Below are positions 33,913 to 41,976 of a DNA stretch of 64,000 nt, piece by piece. Made by a program: the position numbers and the translations under genes. Each line of letters starts with the position of its first letter. Position 1 is the first letter of the stretch. Origin of the DNA: Gemmatimonadota bacterium (lineage in GTDB: Bacteria > Gemmatimonadota > Gemmatimonadetes > Longimicrobiales > Gaopeijiaceae); NCBI GenBank assembly GCA_040882465.1, contig JBBEBG010000029.1:22759-86758 (forward strand), given 5' to 3'. The notes below the pieces were generated by a model. That model saw nothing but the letters and a program-made list of their open reading frames with translations. It did not search any database and was not told the DNA's origin.

Positions 33913-34905
33913 TCAGTTTCTGAGCTGCACGGAGGTGGTCAGGCTGTCCCCGATCGCCCCGCCGCTCTCCGTCGTGGCGAGCGAGGCTGTCCTGAGTTCG
34001 AGAGTGACGATTCGAACCTGCGCCGGGGTCGCGGCTGGATCTCCGTCCTCATCGAAGTAGTCGAAGCGGAGTCCGTCTTCATCGCGGAGCGGCCCCACCA
34101 GCCGTGCGACCGAGCCCCCTGCGACCCGTACGAGGTACAGTTCCCCCGAGAATTCCTCCACCGTGTACTCGATTTCTTCCCAGGATCTCAGCGGCGCCCC
34201 CTGACGGATCCAAGTCCAGTCCGTGGCGTCGAAGCCAGTCACGGTGAGGTTCTGGGCCGGATGGTTGTCGGCCCCGCACGTCTGTTCATCCTCGGCATCC
34301 TGAATCGTCGTCTCGAGCCAGGCGTCGTCCGCCGCCGTTTCGGGATCGAGATCGGCGAAGACGTAGAGCGATTCGCCCTCCAGGAAGGGACGGGTCATGA
34401 CCGCCGCTCTCAGGACTGGCGTGGTCACGGATCCGACCACACAGACGAGGCCGTGGGCGCGGAGGGCGCGAAAGGACACCCGGTCTTCCTCGATGACGAG
34501 AAGATCTCCACCGGCCGCACTCACTTCCCTCAGCTCCTGCGTGAGCAGGTCGATTCCGGCACGCACCGTCTGGTGTCCCGCGACCTGTTCACTCTGGACG
34601 ACCGACACCCGCTGGTTCGTCACCAGGACCCGATAAACGGCGCCCATGAGCACGCTTGCGATGAGGGCCGAAACGATGAGTTCCACGATCGTGAACCCAG
34701 CCGTCCCGCCCGGTCTTGCCGAGCGACCAGCATTACGGCTGGCTCTGCGAGCCCACAGGCGAGCTAACCCAGCCGTCCCACCCGGTATCGAAGAGCGACC
34801 AGAAATGCGGGTGGCTCCGCGAGACGACAGGCGAGCTAATCCAGGCGTCTCATCCGTTCGGAGGGCGGGCACCGCTTCCCGGAACTGACCGCTCGTTACG
34901 CTCAT
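33913..34905 (-). CDS. PilW-like minor prepilin with a 70-residue repeat-bearing leader (operon A)
   Basis: The protein has 330 residues. The prepilin site is GGTAG/FTIVELIVSALIASVLM with Phe71 as +1 and Glu at +5, so the leader is 70 residues rather than the usual 5-30. Residues 22-45 and 46-69 are a tandem 24-residue repeat (GLARL...GGTA). No ATG, GTG or TTG lies between the repeats and the cleavage site, so a short leader is not available in this frame. After the transmembrane-helix part, the globular domain has Cys in LVCVVGS and EQTCGADN. Its ATG overlaps the upstream pilV-like stop. Confidence 0.8.
   Translation of the reverse strand: MSVTSGQFREAVPALRTDETPGLARLSSRGATRISGRSSIPGGTAGLARLWARRASRNAGRSARPGGTAGFTIVELIVSALIASVLMGAVYRVLVTNQRVSVVQSEQVAGHQTVRAGIDLLTQELREVSAAGGDLLVIEEDRVSFRALRAHGLVCVVGSVTTPVLRAAVMTRPFLEGESLYVFADLDPETAADDAWLETTIQDAEDEQTCGADNHPAQNLTVTGFDATDWTWIRQGAPLRSWEEIEYTVEEFSGELYLVRVAGGSVARLVGPLRDEDGLRFDYFDEDGDPAATPAQVRIVTLELRTASLATTESGGAIGDSLTTSVQLRN
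34694..34857 (-). repeat. Tandem repeat, 72-base period, about 2.3 copies, inside the PilW-like leader
   Basis: Copies at 34694-34765 and 34766-34837 align without gaps, with about 60 of 72 bases identical by eye. A partial third copy (about 20 bases) runs to 34857. The period is a multiple of three and is translated as two 24-residue units that repeat the prepilin-site-like GGTAG. Similar words (GTGGCTCC, CGCGAG, GCCGTCC) recur in the leader of the second pilin near 41655-41720, which hints at a dispersed repeat family. Confidence 0.8.
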
Positions 34906-35279
34906 GGCCGATTGATCCGGTACTCGAGTGTGTCCGCCACTGAACTTTCGATTGCCGCCCGGGGTCCAATGCTTCCGGGAGCCCGACCCGGCCCGACGAT
35001 CACGAACTCCACGCGCTTCCAGTTCGGCGACGACTCGACAACCGACCAGGAGACGTCGAACTCACCTTGGCTCGCCGATCCCGATCCCACGACGGCGAAG
35101 GGGGAGCCCCGCACGACTTCCACGCTCGCCTGGAGGGCCACGGCTCGGTTCGTGTCGAGCTTCGTGAGACCCGTGGACCGGACCATCCAGCCCGTGCCCG
35201 CCGCAAGACCCAACACGCCGACGGTCAGCACGACCATCGCGACGACGATCTCGATCAGCGTAAGTCCGGCCCGATTCAT
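34902..35279 (-). CDS. PilV-like minor prepilin (operon A)
   Basis: The protein has 125 residues. The N-terminus MNRAG/LTLIEIVVAMVVLTVGVLGLAAG is a class III/IVa prepilin site with a short five-residue leader, +1 Leu and +5 Glu. The V-(x)-LTVGVLGLA stretch is typical of PilV/GspI-type minor pilins. The small beta domain after it has no cysteines. It overlaps FimT upstream and PilW downstream by four bases each. Confidence 0.85.
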   Translation of the reverse strand: MNRAGLTLIEIVVAMVVLTVGVLGLAAGTGWMVRSTGLTKLDTNRAVALQASVEVVRGSPFAVVGSGSASQGEFDVSWSVVESSPNWKRVEFVIVGPGRAPGSIGPRAAIESSVADTLEYRINRP

Positions 35280-35737
35280 GGAGTGACCGCCTGTCCGAGA
35301 GGAAAAAGCACTACCGCCACCGACGCGGTCCCTCGCACGAACGCCACCTCGACTTCGTCGTTGAACGAGTTCAACGCAGGGCTCGCCACGCCCTTCGGAG
35401 TCATGCAGAGCGAGAGCGCATCTCCGCTGACCTCCAGTTCGACCGCGAAACTATCGGCGAAGTCCCGCGACTCGAGAACCGCCCCGAGCCCGTCACAGCC
35501 GACCTGAACGGAAACGACCCCACTCCCCGCGTCCGCCACGAGGCTCACCAGCCCCCCTCGCTCCACCGCGAGGGCACGAGCGTGTGCATGACTCGAGAGA
35601 AAGGCGGCTCGAGCCGAGCGCACCGTGAGGCGACCGTGCACGTCGCCGAAGCCTGACACCGCAATGGCACTCAGGACGCCGGCGACCACCAGGGCCACCA
35701 TCATTTCCATCAATGTGAATCCGCTCGTATCCCTCAT
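35276..35737 (-). CDS. FimT/GspH-like minor prepilin (operon A)
   Basis: The protein has 153 residues. The prepilin site MRDTSG/FTLMEMMVALVVAGVLSAIAV is followed by RSARAAFLSSHAHARALAVER, the helix-to-sheet region characteristic of GspH/FimT. Two cysteines (VGCDG, LCMTP) could form a disulphide. It is the first gene of minor-pilin operon A, downstream of a terminator and a possible sigma-54 promoter. Confidence 0.85.
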   Translation of the reverse strand: MRDTSGFTLMEMMVALVVAGVLSAIAVSGFGDVHGRLTVRSARAAFLSSHAHARALAVERGGLVSLVADAGSGVVSVQVGCDGLGAVLESRDFADSFAVELEVSGDALSLCMTPKGVASPALNSFNDEVEVAFVRGTASVAVVLFPLGQAVTP

Positions 35738-35839
35738 CGCCGCCCGCCCATCGAGTGCGTCCCGCCCCTCCGCCCCGGCGCGCAGGCCCCGTTGCGGGGA
35801 ATCGCTTCATCCCCCGGGACTAGCCGCGCCCTCTCATCG

Positions 35840-35855
35840 TGCCAGTTCCATGCCA
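35840..35855 (-). promoter_or_regulatory. Possible sigma-54 promoter of minor-pilin operon A
   Basis: On the minus strand TGGCATGGAACTGGCA has GG and GC separated by ten bases, with a good -24 TGGCA and an imperfect -12 (TGGC for TTGC). It lies about 100 bases upstream of the FimT start and just downstream of the terminator that closes operon B, so a promoter is needed here. Confidence 0.35.
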
Positions 35856-35879
35856 CCCTGGCGGACTCCAAAGTCTCTG

Positions 35880-35914
35880 AAAAATCGGCCCCCCTGGCCG
35901 AGATTTCAGGGGCC
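35880..35914 (-). terminator. Intrinsic terminator closing minor-pilin operon B
   Basis: Read on the minus strand, GGCCCCTG and CAGGGGGGCC form a GC-rich stem (two bulged bases) around a ten-base loop, followed by GATTTTT. It lies about 60 bases after the stop of the PilX-like gene at 35976. The remainder of the 238-base gap 35738-35975 holds only the promoter candidate listed. Confidence 0.6.
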
Positions 35915-35975
35915 GCCGGTTCCGGCTTCGACACAAAGTTCCGGTCTTCGCGGGCCAACCGCCTAACCATGCTCG

Positions 35976-36878
35976 TTAGAAGCGGCCCAGCCGTTCGCCT
36001 CCGGACACTGCGTGAGTTCCCGAGAGCCGAGGGTGGGAGAGCGCGATGGCCGCGAGCCCTCGGCAGCCTGTCACGCGGCCGTGATCGGTGACGCGAACCG
36101 ACCCTCCGGCAAGGAGAACGCCTTCGACGAGGGCTTCCCCGCCCACCTCGATAGTCCCGGCCGCCATGACGATTCCCCGCACGTGCGCCGTGCCTCGAAT
36201 CGTGAGATCTCCTTCCGACAGGATCATTCCGCGGCCTTCCCCCGCGACGACGGCTACTCCGGGGAGGACGCGCACGATTTCGACGGACTCTCCCTCCGGG
36301 AGAGTGCCCGCGGTTGCGAGCGTCACGGTGGCGACGTCGAGGAGCCGATCCAAACCGAGGGGTCCCAGTCGAGGTCCCTCAAACAAGGGAGGATCGGCTC
36401 CCGGAAAGGGGGGCGGCCGAGGCCGAATCAGCGCGCGTGTTTCGGACCCCCCCGGGCACTCCGGTCCCATCGCCTCGATCGTGCCGGACGGCGCGGCGGA
36501 TCCGAACTCCAGGGCTCCCGGGAGGGTCGCCGCGATGGAATCCGGATTCAGACGCCAGAGGAGGGCGTGGTGCCTGGGGCCGCCCACCCGACTCCCCGCT
36601 CGGCCCAGGATGTAATCGGTGGCGAGGGGCTCGATCGTCGGAGTGGCCGCTGGGCTCGAACCCCCAGGGGAGAATCCTCCGTCCCCCGGAAGCCGCGCGA
36701 GTGCCGCCTCACTCAGAACGCGATCTCCCAGGTATCGGAGGGCGGCGCTCTCCACGACCCGCTCCGCGCGAGCCAGGACGAGAATGGAGGTCGCTGCCCC
36801 GCCGAGGGCCAGCGTCAGGAAGAGGACGACCGGGAGAATCATCCCGCACGGGGAGGAGAGGCGGCCTCGGAGGGTCAT
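35976..36878 (-). CDS. PilX-like minor pilin / pilus assembly protein (operon B)
   Basis: The protein has 300 residues. The N-terminus CGMILPVVLFLTLALGGAATS then ARAERVVESAALRYLGDRVL resembles a PilX_N segment (G-x-x-LP and a helix) without the usual Phe. The C-terminal third has glycine-turn beta repeats (GEGRGMILSEGDLTIRGTAH, IVMAAGTIEVGGEALVEGVL), like the PilX-like protein of operon A, and ends in RVTGCRG. It is last in operon B, overlapping the PilW-like gene by four bases. Weaker family support than its paralogue. Confidence 0.7.
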   Translation of the reverse strand: MTLRGRLSSPCGMILPVVLFLTLALGGAATSILVLARAERVVESAALRYLGDRVLSEAALARLPGDGGFSPGGSSPAATPTIEPLATDYILGRAGSRVGGPRHHALLWRLNPDSIAATLPGALEFGSAAPSGTIEAMGPECPGGSETRALIRPRPPPFPGADPPLFEGPRLGPLGLDRLLDVATVTLATAGTLPEGESVEIVRVLPGVAVVAGEGRGMILSEGDLTIRGTAHVRGIVMAAGTIEVGGEALVEGVLLAGGSVRVTDHGRVTGCRGLAAIALSHPRLSGTHAVSGGERLGRF

Positions 36879-37615
36879 GGCCCGCCGGACGCACCGGGGT
36901 GAATCGCCGCCCCCTCTAGACTCCAGCTGTAGAACTCACCTGCGCCGCCGTTCGGAGGGACGAGTTCGAGCGTGACGTCGAGCCCCCTCGCGGTTGCGCT
37001 GAATGCGCTCCCCGCGCCGAGCCGCTCAGGGGTGAGGGGCTGGCGACCCCCGCCGCCGCGGCGATACCGCAGCGCCCCATCCGCAAGGTGGTATTCACCG
37101 CGCTCGTAGAGACGCGCCAGGATCGGCGGAGGAGCCGAACCCTGCGTCCAGCCCCAGCGCTGCGCGACCTCCCCCTCGCGGGCAACGCACTCCCCCCCAC
37201 CCTGCACCGACTCGAGCGCGAAGGCTCGCCACCCCCCGTCCCCGCCGAGAACCAGGACGGAATCGCGCCCCGGTTCCGGCTCCCTTCGTCCCCTGAAGGC
37301 TACCGGCCACGGACCTGGTACGGTCTCGACGGTACAGACACGCGCGAGGCCACGATAGGCCCGGAGACCTACCCAGTCGCCTCCGTCGTGGACCTGCCAG
37401 TCCCGACCGGGCATCCCCGATCGTAGCTCCTCGTCCAGGACGGTCCAAACCGTGTGGACGACGTCGAGCGCTTCGGCCCGAGCCCAGAGCACCGCGATCC
37501 AGCGTAGCGAACCAACGAGTGCACCGGCAAAGGCCGCGATGACGAGGAGGCCGAGGGCAAGAGAGACGATCGCTTCCGCCAGGAGAGCACCGGAACGGCT
37601 TCGGAGGACCGTCAC
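36875..37615 (-). CDS. PilW-like minor pilin (operon B)
   Basis: The protein has 246 residues. The N-terminus RSRSGALLAEAIVSLALGLLVIAAFAG has a prepilin-like hydrophobic helix after Gly, with Glu at a +5/+6-like position, but the consensus is imperfect (G/ALLAEA). The following beta domain has cysteines in ARVCTVE and GGECVAR. By gene order (third of four) it corresponds to the PilW-like gene of operon A. The assignment rests on the helix and position. Confidence 0.65.
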   Translation of the reverse strand: MTVLRSRSGALLAEAIVSLALGLLVIAAFAGALVGSLRWIAVLWARAEALDVVHTVWTVLDEELRSGMPGRDWQVHDGGDWVGLRAYRGLARVCTVETVPGPWPVAFRGRREPEPGRDSVLVLGGDGGWRAFALESVQGGGECVAREGEVAQRWGWTQGSAPPPILARLYERGEYHLADGALRYRRGGGGRQPLTPERLGAGSAFSATARGLDVTLELVPPNGGAGEFYSWSLEGAAIHPGASGGP

Positions 37616-37980
37616 GGCCGGCTCGGAAGTGACCAGCTACGCGGATGGTGGTAACCGGACCCCGCCCCGACTTCCCCCTCGCGTCCCCCTCCGGAAGGCG
37701 GATGGTATTCCACCCGAATGGCCCCGCTGTCCGCGGAGGGGATGAGGATGCCCGGTCCGGCGATTTGCTCCCCGGGTGCGAATCCCGACGACACGCCATC
37801 ATGGAGCTCAGAGAGGAGGAGAGTGGCGCGCGCTCCGAGATCGGCGGCGTCGAGCTCCCGCGCGGCCAGCTCCAGGGTGCGGGCCGAAAGAGCCGCACCG
37901 ATCCCCAAGATCGTGAGGCCAACGACGAGCTCGACGAGGGAGGCCCCCGCCCTGGATTCGAGAGACGTCCATCCCCTCAT
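37612..37980 (-). CDS. PilV-like minor prepilin (operon B)
   Basis: The protein has 122 residues. The prepilin site SRAGA/SLVELVVGLTILGIGAALSA places Glu at +4/+5 of the helix. A Gly/Ser-rich C-terminus (PPSGGGREGEVGAGSGYHH) follows a short beta region. It overlaps both neighbours by four bases. Assignment as PilV-like comes mainly from position two in the FimT-PilV-PilW-PilX order. Confidence 0.65.
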   Translation of the reverse strand: MRGWTSLESRAGASLVELVVGLTILGIGAALSARTLELAARELDAADLGARATLLLSELHDGVSSGFAPGEQIAGPGILIPSADSGAIRVEYHPPSGGGREGEVGAGSGYHHPRSWSLPSRP

Positions 37981-38405
37981 CGCCGGACGCGCCCGTATCC
38001 GGAGACCGTGAGCGATAGGATCGCCTTCCTCTTCCGCAGCCGAATGGAGGCGGCCGCGAAGTGCGCGGTCCCGAGTGGACCGAAGTGGAGGTCCAGATCG
38101 GCTCGGGCGCCGAGGAGGTCCAACTCGACGCCGCGACCTCTGAGGAGGAGGCGCACCGGCGGTCGCCCGTCGGGGAGGACAAGGAGGGGATCCCCCCCAT
38201 CGGCGAGAAGGAGGCGAGCCTCGCCATGCGCGCGCGCCTCCCCGCGCGCACGGCGGAAGAAAGAGATCAACTCCTCTCGCGCCCCCCTGAGGAGGAGGGC
38301 GTCGGCCTGGTGGATCGCCGGGCCAATCGCGAGACTGGCGGCAACCCCGGCGAGGAGGAGGACGAGGACGAGTTCGGGGAGAGTGAAGCCACGGGTCGAA
38401 GTCAT
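37977..38405 (-). CDS. FimT/GspH-like minor prepilin (operon B)
   Basis: The protein has 142 residues. MTSTRG/FTLPELVLVLLLAGVAASLAI is a good prepilin site (+1 Phe, +5 Glu). The next segment, REELISFFRRARGEARAHGE, corresponds to the GspH/FimT helix end. It is the first gene of operon B, 125 bases after the response-regulator gene. A small hairpin (GCCGAA-AAC-TTCGGC) overlaps the region just before the start. Confidence 0.8.
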   Translation of the reverse strand: MTSTRGFTLPELVLVLLLAGVAASLAIGPAIHQADALLLRGAREELISFFRRARGEARAHGEARLLLADGGDPLLVLPDGRPPVRLLLRGRGVELDLLGARADLDLHFGPLGTAHFAAASIRLRKRKAILSLTVSGYGRVRR

Positions 38406-38530
38406 GCCGAAAACTTCGGCGACCCGTATGGGCGTGGGGATGGCTGTTCGAGCCCGCGCATTACGCGGAAGTCGGCGACTCCACGCTCAACCGCACCCCG
38501 CGGGGCCGGAGGCTTCCCGAGACGGGCCGC

Positions 38531-39937
38531 TTACTCCAGGCCGTACTCTCGAATCTTATAGCGAAGGGCGCGGTCGCTCAGGTCGAGGAGGGCGGCAGAC
38601 TTTCCGCGATGCCCGCCCGTCCGCCTCAGCGCGGTCTGGATCAGTTGCCGCTCCAACTCTGCCGAGCGGCGCTTCACCGAGAGGTCGTTGTCGTCCAGCG
38701 CGCCCCAGGGAGCGCCGGAGCCGCCGCCGTCGTCCCGTCCTTCTCCGATGCCAAGCCCACCCGATGCGCCCGGTTCCCTCACTTGCAACGGGAGGTCTTC
38801 CAGGCGGATGCGTGGACCTTCGCACAGCACAAGCGCCCGCTCGAGGACGTTTCCGAGCTCGCGCACATTTCCGGGCCATGAATACTGGAGAAGGGCGTCC
38901 ATCGCCGGACGCTCCACTCCCGAGGTTTCGACGTTCAGGCGCTGCCGATGAACGTCGAGGAGATGGTGGACGAGGAGGGGAAGGTCCTCCGGCCGGTCCT
39001 TGAGCGGGGGAAGTGCGACCGTCACGACCGCGATGCGGTAGTAGAGGTCCTCGCGGAAGCGACCGACGCCGACGTCGGTCTCGAGCAAGCGATTCGTGGC
39101 CGCCACGATGCGCACGTCGGCCTCCCTCGTCTTGGTGTCGCCGACGCGCCGGATCTCGCCTTCCTGGAGGGCCCGCAGAAGTTTCACCTGGAGGGACTCG
39201 GGAAGCTCGCCGACCTCGTCCAGGAAGAGGGTCCCGCCGTTCGCGGCCTCGAAGAGCCCTTCCCGATCGGAGTCCGCACCGGAAAACGCACCCTTCACGT
39301 AGCCGAAAAATTGCGATTCGAGGAGCCCTTCGGGAATCGCGCCGCAGTTCACCGCGACGAAGGGAGCGGACGCGCGCGCGCTTTCCCGGTGGATAAGGCG
39401 GGCGAGGAGCTCCTTACCCGTTCCGGTCGGCCCGGTGATGAGGATCGAAGTCGGGTGCTGGGCGACCTTGGTCGCCACCTCGAGGGCCCGCACCATTTCC
39501 GGGGATCGTGCCACGATCTCGCCGTACCGCTTCTCGGTACGCACCTCCTGGCGAAGGCGCCCCACCTCGTTCCGCAGCCGCTCGCGTTCCTCGACCTTTT
39601 TGAGCGTGAGTAGGATTTCCTCGCCGCCAAAAGGCTTGGCGATGAAGTCTGCGGCCCCCTTTCGCGTGGCGTCCACGGCGACGTCAATATTTCCGTAGGC
39701 GGTCATGACGACTACGGGCGCCGTACCCCCCGACTCCCGGTAGCTCCCGAGGAAGGCGAGGCCATCCATCCCCGGCATACGAACGTCCACGAGGATGAGG
39801 TCAGGGGTGGTGTCACGGGCGATCTTGAGTCCTTCCGTGGCGTCGCGCCCAGATTGGACCGTGTAACCCGCGTCCCCGAGAATCAGAGAAAGCGACTTCC
39901 GCAGTCCAGCATCATCATCCACGACAAGAACTCTCAT
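38531..39937 (-). CDS. NtrC-family sigma-54 response regulator (second pilus-locus regulator)
   Basis: The protein has 468 residues. The receiver has phospho-acceptor Asp51 in LILVDVRMPGMDG and Lys101 in IAKPF. The AAA+ domain has Walker A GPTGTGKE (169-176), the sigma-54 loop as GAFSGA (216-221; Thr replaced by Ser), LFLDEVGELP and QYSWPGNVRELGN. A Gly-rich linker leads to a Fis-type helix-turn-helix (GKSAALLDLSDRALRYKI). It overlaps the histidine kinase gene upstream (ATGA) and precedes minor-pilin operon B, its likely target or co-transcript. Confidence 0.9.
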   Translation of the reverse strand: MRVLVVDDDAGLRKSLSLILGDAGYTVQSGRDATEGLKIARDTTPDLILVDVRMPGMDGLAFLGSYRESGGTAPVVVMTAYGNIDVAVDATRKGAADFIAKPFGGEEILLTLKKVEERERLRNEVGRLRQEVRTEKRYGEIVARSPEMVRALEVATKVAQHPTSILITGPTGTGKELLARLIHRESARASAPFVAVNCGAIPEGLLESQFFGYVKGAFSGADSDREGLFEAANGGTLFLDEVGELPESLQVKLLRALQEGEIRRVGDTKTREADVRIVAATNRLLETDVGVGRFREDLYYRIAVVTVALPPLKDRPEDLPLLVHHLLDVHRQRLNVETSGVERPAMDALLQYSWPGNVRELGNVLERALVLCEGPRIRLEDLPLQVREPGASGGLGIGEGRDDGGGSGAPWGALDDNDLSVKRRSAELERQLIQTALRRTGGHRGKSAALLDLSDRALRYKIREYGLE

Positions 39938-41217
39938 CCGCCCTCCGAAGCCTCTGGAAGCCTGACAGTGAAGCGCGCCCCACCCTCCGGGCGATTCCCG
40001 GCTTCGATTCGACCGCCGAGTTCCTGCACGATCCTTGTGGTGATGGCGAGTCCCACCCCGGTGCCCTTCCCCGGTTCCTTCGTCGTATAAAAGGGGTCGA
40101 AGATGAAGGGGAGGCTGTCGGCGGGAATCCCCGGGCCGTTATCGGAGACGATCAAGACGACGTCGCGGGCCGCCTCGCCACCGGCCATCGCCCTTCGGGC
40201 CGTCCCTTCCGAGAAGAGGAGGGGGATTCGCCGGCGGTGCGAATAGTCCACTTCCGGCGGATCGTCATCACGCCGCCGCTTGACGGGGAGGTCACGTACG
40301 GCCGGCCCCGCCCTGAGGTCAATCAGGATCTCGGGACTCTCCGACTCCCGCACCGCCCACAAGGCGTTCATGAGCAAATTGACCAGGACCTGTTCGAGGT
40401 ATTGGGGGCGTGCGTTCACGATGTGATCGCCGGGTTCGGCGCGTGTGGTCACTGTTATGCCGTCGAGGGCCCCTCGCGTCTTGAGAAGCTCCAGTGAGCG
40501 ATCGATCACTCGGATGACCGAAACGGTGGGGGGGCCCTCGGCGTCCCGCCCCGGATCCGCGAAGTCGAGCACGCTTCGGACGATGCGGTCAATGCGGCGG
40601 GCCTCGTCCATGGCGGATTCCATCGGTCCCTCGGAGTCGCCACCGGAGTGCATCCGGTTTCGCGCCACGCCGAGGTAGGCCATGAGCGCGCCGAGGGGGT
40701 TCCCAACCTCGTGTGCGAGCCCAGCCGCCAGCGTTCCGATCGAAGCCATGCGCGCAGCCCGAACCAGCTCCTCGGTCGTCTCCACGAGATCCTGGTTCGT
40801 CCGATCGAGGGAGACGACGTTCTCGGCGAGTTTTTCACGGTCCGCGAGGAAGGCCTGGGCCATCGTGTTGAGGCTCTGCGCGAGCCGGTCCAGCTCGGCG
40901 CCGTCGCCCCCCGGGATCCGCTCCTCGTAGGCGCCTCCGGCAATCCACTCCGCCTGTGCGGCAATCCGCTCCAGCGGTCGAAAGACGGTACGCTGGAGGA
41001 AGTACCGCATGAAGATGAAGGTGATCGCGAGGTCCGCGGTCACGATCCCTGCGATGAGAAAGGCGCCCTGTGCAGGCGAATCCAGCCGTGGGAGCGTGAC
41101 CGCGAGGGCGGCGAGTGCGAGAAGAACGGCGCCTGTGAACAGGACCGCCATGGAGACGAGAAGCTCCCGGCGGACCGACCGGCGGGGGCGAGACGTCGGC
41201 GCGGCGGTGGCGGTCAT
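39934..41217 (-). CDS. Sensor histidine kinase paired with the NtrC-family regulator
   Basis: The protein has 427 residues. Two transmembrane helices (~20-42 and ~51-72) enclose a very short periplasmic loop, so it likely senses the membrane or an internal signal. A HAMP-like segment follows (FRPLERIAAQAEWIAGGAYE). The H-box is LAAGLAHEVGNPLGALM with His169, and the ATP-binding motifs are LLMNALWAV (N), DNGPGIPAD (G1), FDPFYTTKEPGKGTGVGLA (F/G2). An Arg/Asp-rich insert (VKRRRDDDPPEVDYSHRRR) interrupts the CA domain between N and G1 boxes. It lies 25 bases after the second pilin gene. Confidence 0.9.
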   Translation of the reverse strand: MTATAAPTSRPRRSVRRELLVSMAVLFTGAVLLALAALAVTLPRLDSPAQGAFLIAGIVTADLAITFIFMRYFLQRTVFRPLERIAAQAEWIAGGAYEERIPGGDGAELDRLAQSLNTMAQAFLADREKLAENVVSLDRTNQDLVETTEELVRAARMASIGTLAAGLAHEVGNPLGALMAYLGVARNRMHSGGDSEGPMESAMDEARRIDRIVRSVLDFADPGRDAEGPPTVSVIRVIDRSLELLKTRGALDGITVTTRAEPGDHIVNARPQYLEQVLVNLLMNALWAVRESESPEILIDLRAGPAVRDLPVKRRRDDDPPEVDYSHRRRIPLLFSEGTARRAMAGGEAARDVVLIVSDNGPGIPADSLPFIFDPFYTTKEPGKGTGVGLAITTRIVQELGGRIEAGNRPEGGARFTVRLPEASEGG

Positions 41218-41242
41218 CCTCCGCCGTGACGGTGCGGCGGTC

Positions 41243-41776
41243 TCAGCGCGCGCATTGGGGGACGCCCTGGCCCGCGGTGTGCGGCTGACCGTTTGGGAGG
41301 TCCGGAGCCGCAGCGTTCCCGAGATAGATGGCGCACCCCTTGTCCTCGTCGAGCGAGGTGTGGGTGCCGAGGGCCGCCCATCCCTGCCGCGTCGCCTCCG
41401 TCACCTCGACCGCGACCCCGGGGCTCGGCGTGAAATCGAGGGCATCCAGGTCGGTCGCGTAGCCGAAATTGGACAGGTAATAGAGCTCCTGCTGCTGGGC
41501 GAAGTACCGGAAGTCGCTCACGATGCTCGTGAAGTGCGCCCGGGCCCGGGCATCGTCGAGCCTTGGAATCATGATCGCGGCGAGAAGCCCGATGATCATG
41601 ATCACGATGATCAGCTCGATGAGGGTGAATCCCGCCATCCGATTCGACTTCGAAGAGTGGCTCCGGAAGCGGCCCGCTCCGCGAGCCCCGGGGCGGGCCG
41701 ACCCGGCCGTCCGATCGCGGGCGGATTCCACGCGGCCTTCGCGTGCGGCCGGCTTCAGACTTTTGCTCGGGTTCAT
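41243..41776 (-). CDS. Second type IV pilin with a 49-residue leader
   Basis: The protein has 177 residues. The prepilin site is NRMAG/FTLIELIIVIMIIGLLAAIMIP with +5 Glu. From ATG 41776, which has a strong GGAGGAG, the leader is 49 residues, basic and Ser/Ala-rich (TAGSARPGARGAG). An internal ATG three codons before Phe+1 could give a normal short leader but has no clear ribosome-binding site. The globular part has two cysteines (KGCAIYLG, VPQCAR), a typical C-terminal disulphide pair. It lies 200 bases after pilA with a hairpin between them. Confidence 0.88.
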   Translation of the reverse strand: MNPSKSLKPAAREGRVESARDRTAGSARPGARGAGRFRSHSSKSNRMAGFTLIELIIVIMIIGLLAAIMIPRLDDARARAHFTSIVSDFRYFAQQQELYYLSNFGYATDLDALDFTPSPGVAVEVTEATRQGWAALGTHTSLDEDKGCAIYLGNAAAPDLPNGQPHTAGQGVPQCAR

Positions 41777-41854
41777 CTTCGCTCTCCTCCTCGGGAGACT
41801 CTCCTCGAAACGCTATCCGGGATCCTATCCAACCGGCAAGGTCCCCGGACGGAC

Positions 41855-41890
41855 GAGGGGCGGGGCACGACCATTCGCACCCCGCCCCTC
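41855..41890 (-). terminator. Strong hairpin between the two pilin genes
   Basis: GAGGGGCGGGG (41855-41865) and CCCCGCCCCTC (41880-41890) are perfect inverted repeats of 11 bp around a 14-base loop. On the minus strand there is no U-tract after it, while the plus-strand side is followed by aatttt. Located 87 bases after the pilA stop, it probably stabilises the pilA mRNA 3' end or attenuates read-through into the second pilin. Confidence 0.5.
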
Positions 41891-41976
41891 AATTTTCGCG
41901 GCCGCGCATGCGAGGCAACCTCCCGTTCACCGAAGCTCGATGGCTCCGCGCTTCGGGCCGGTCGCCCCGGTCAGGA

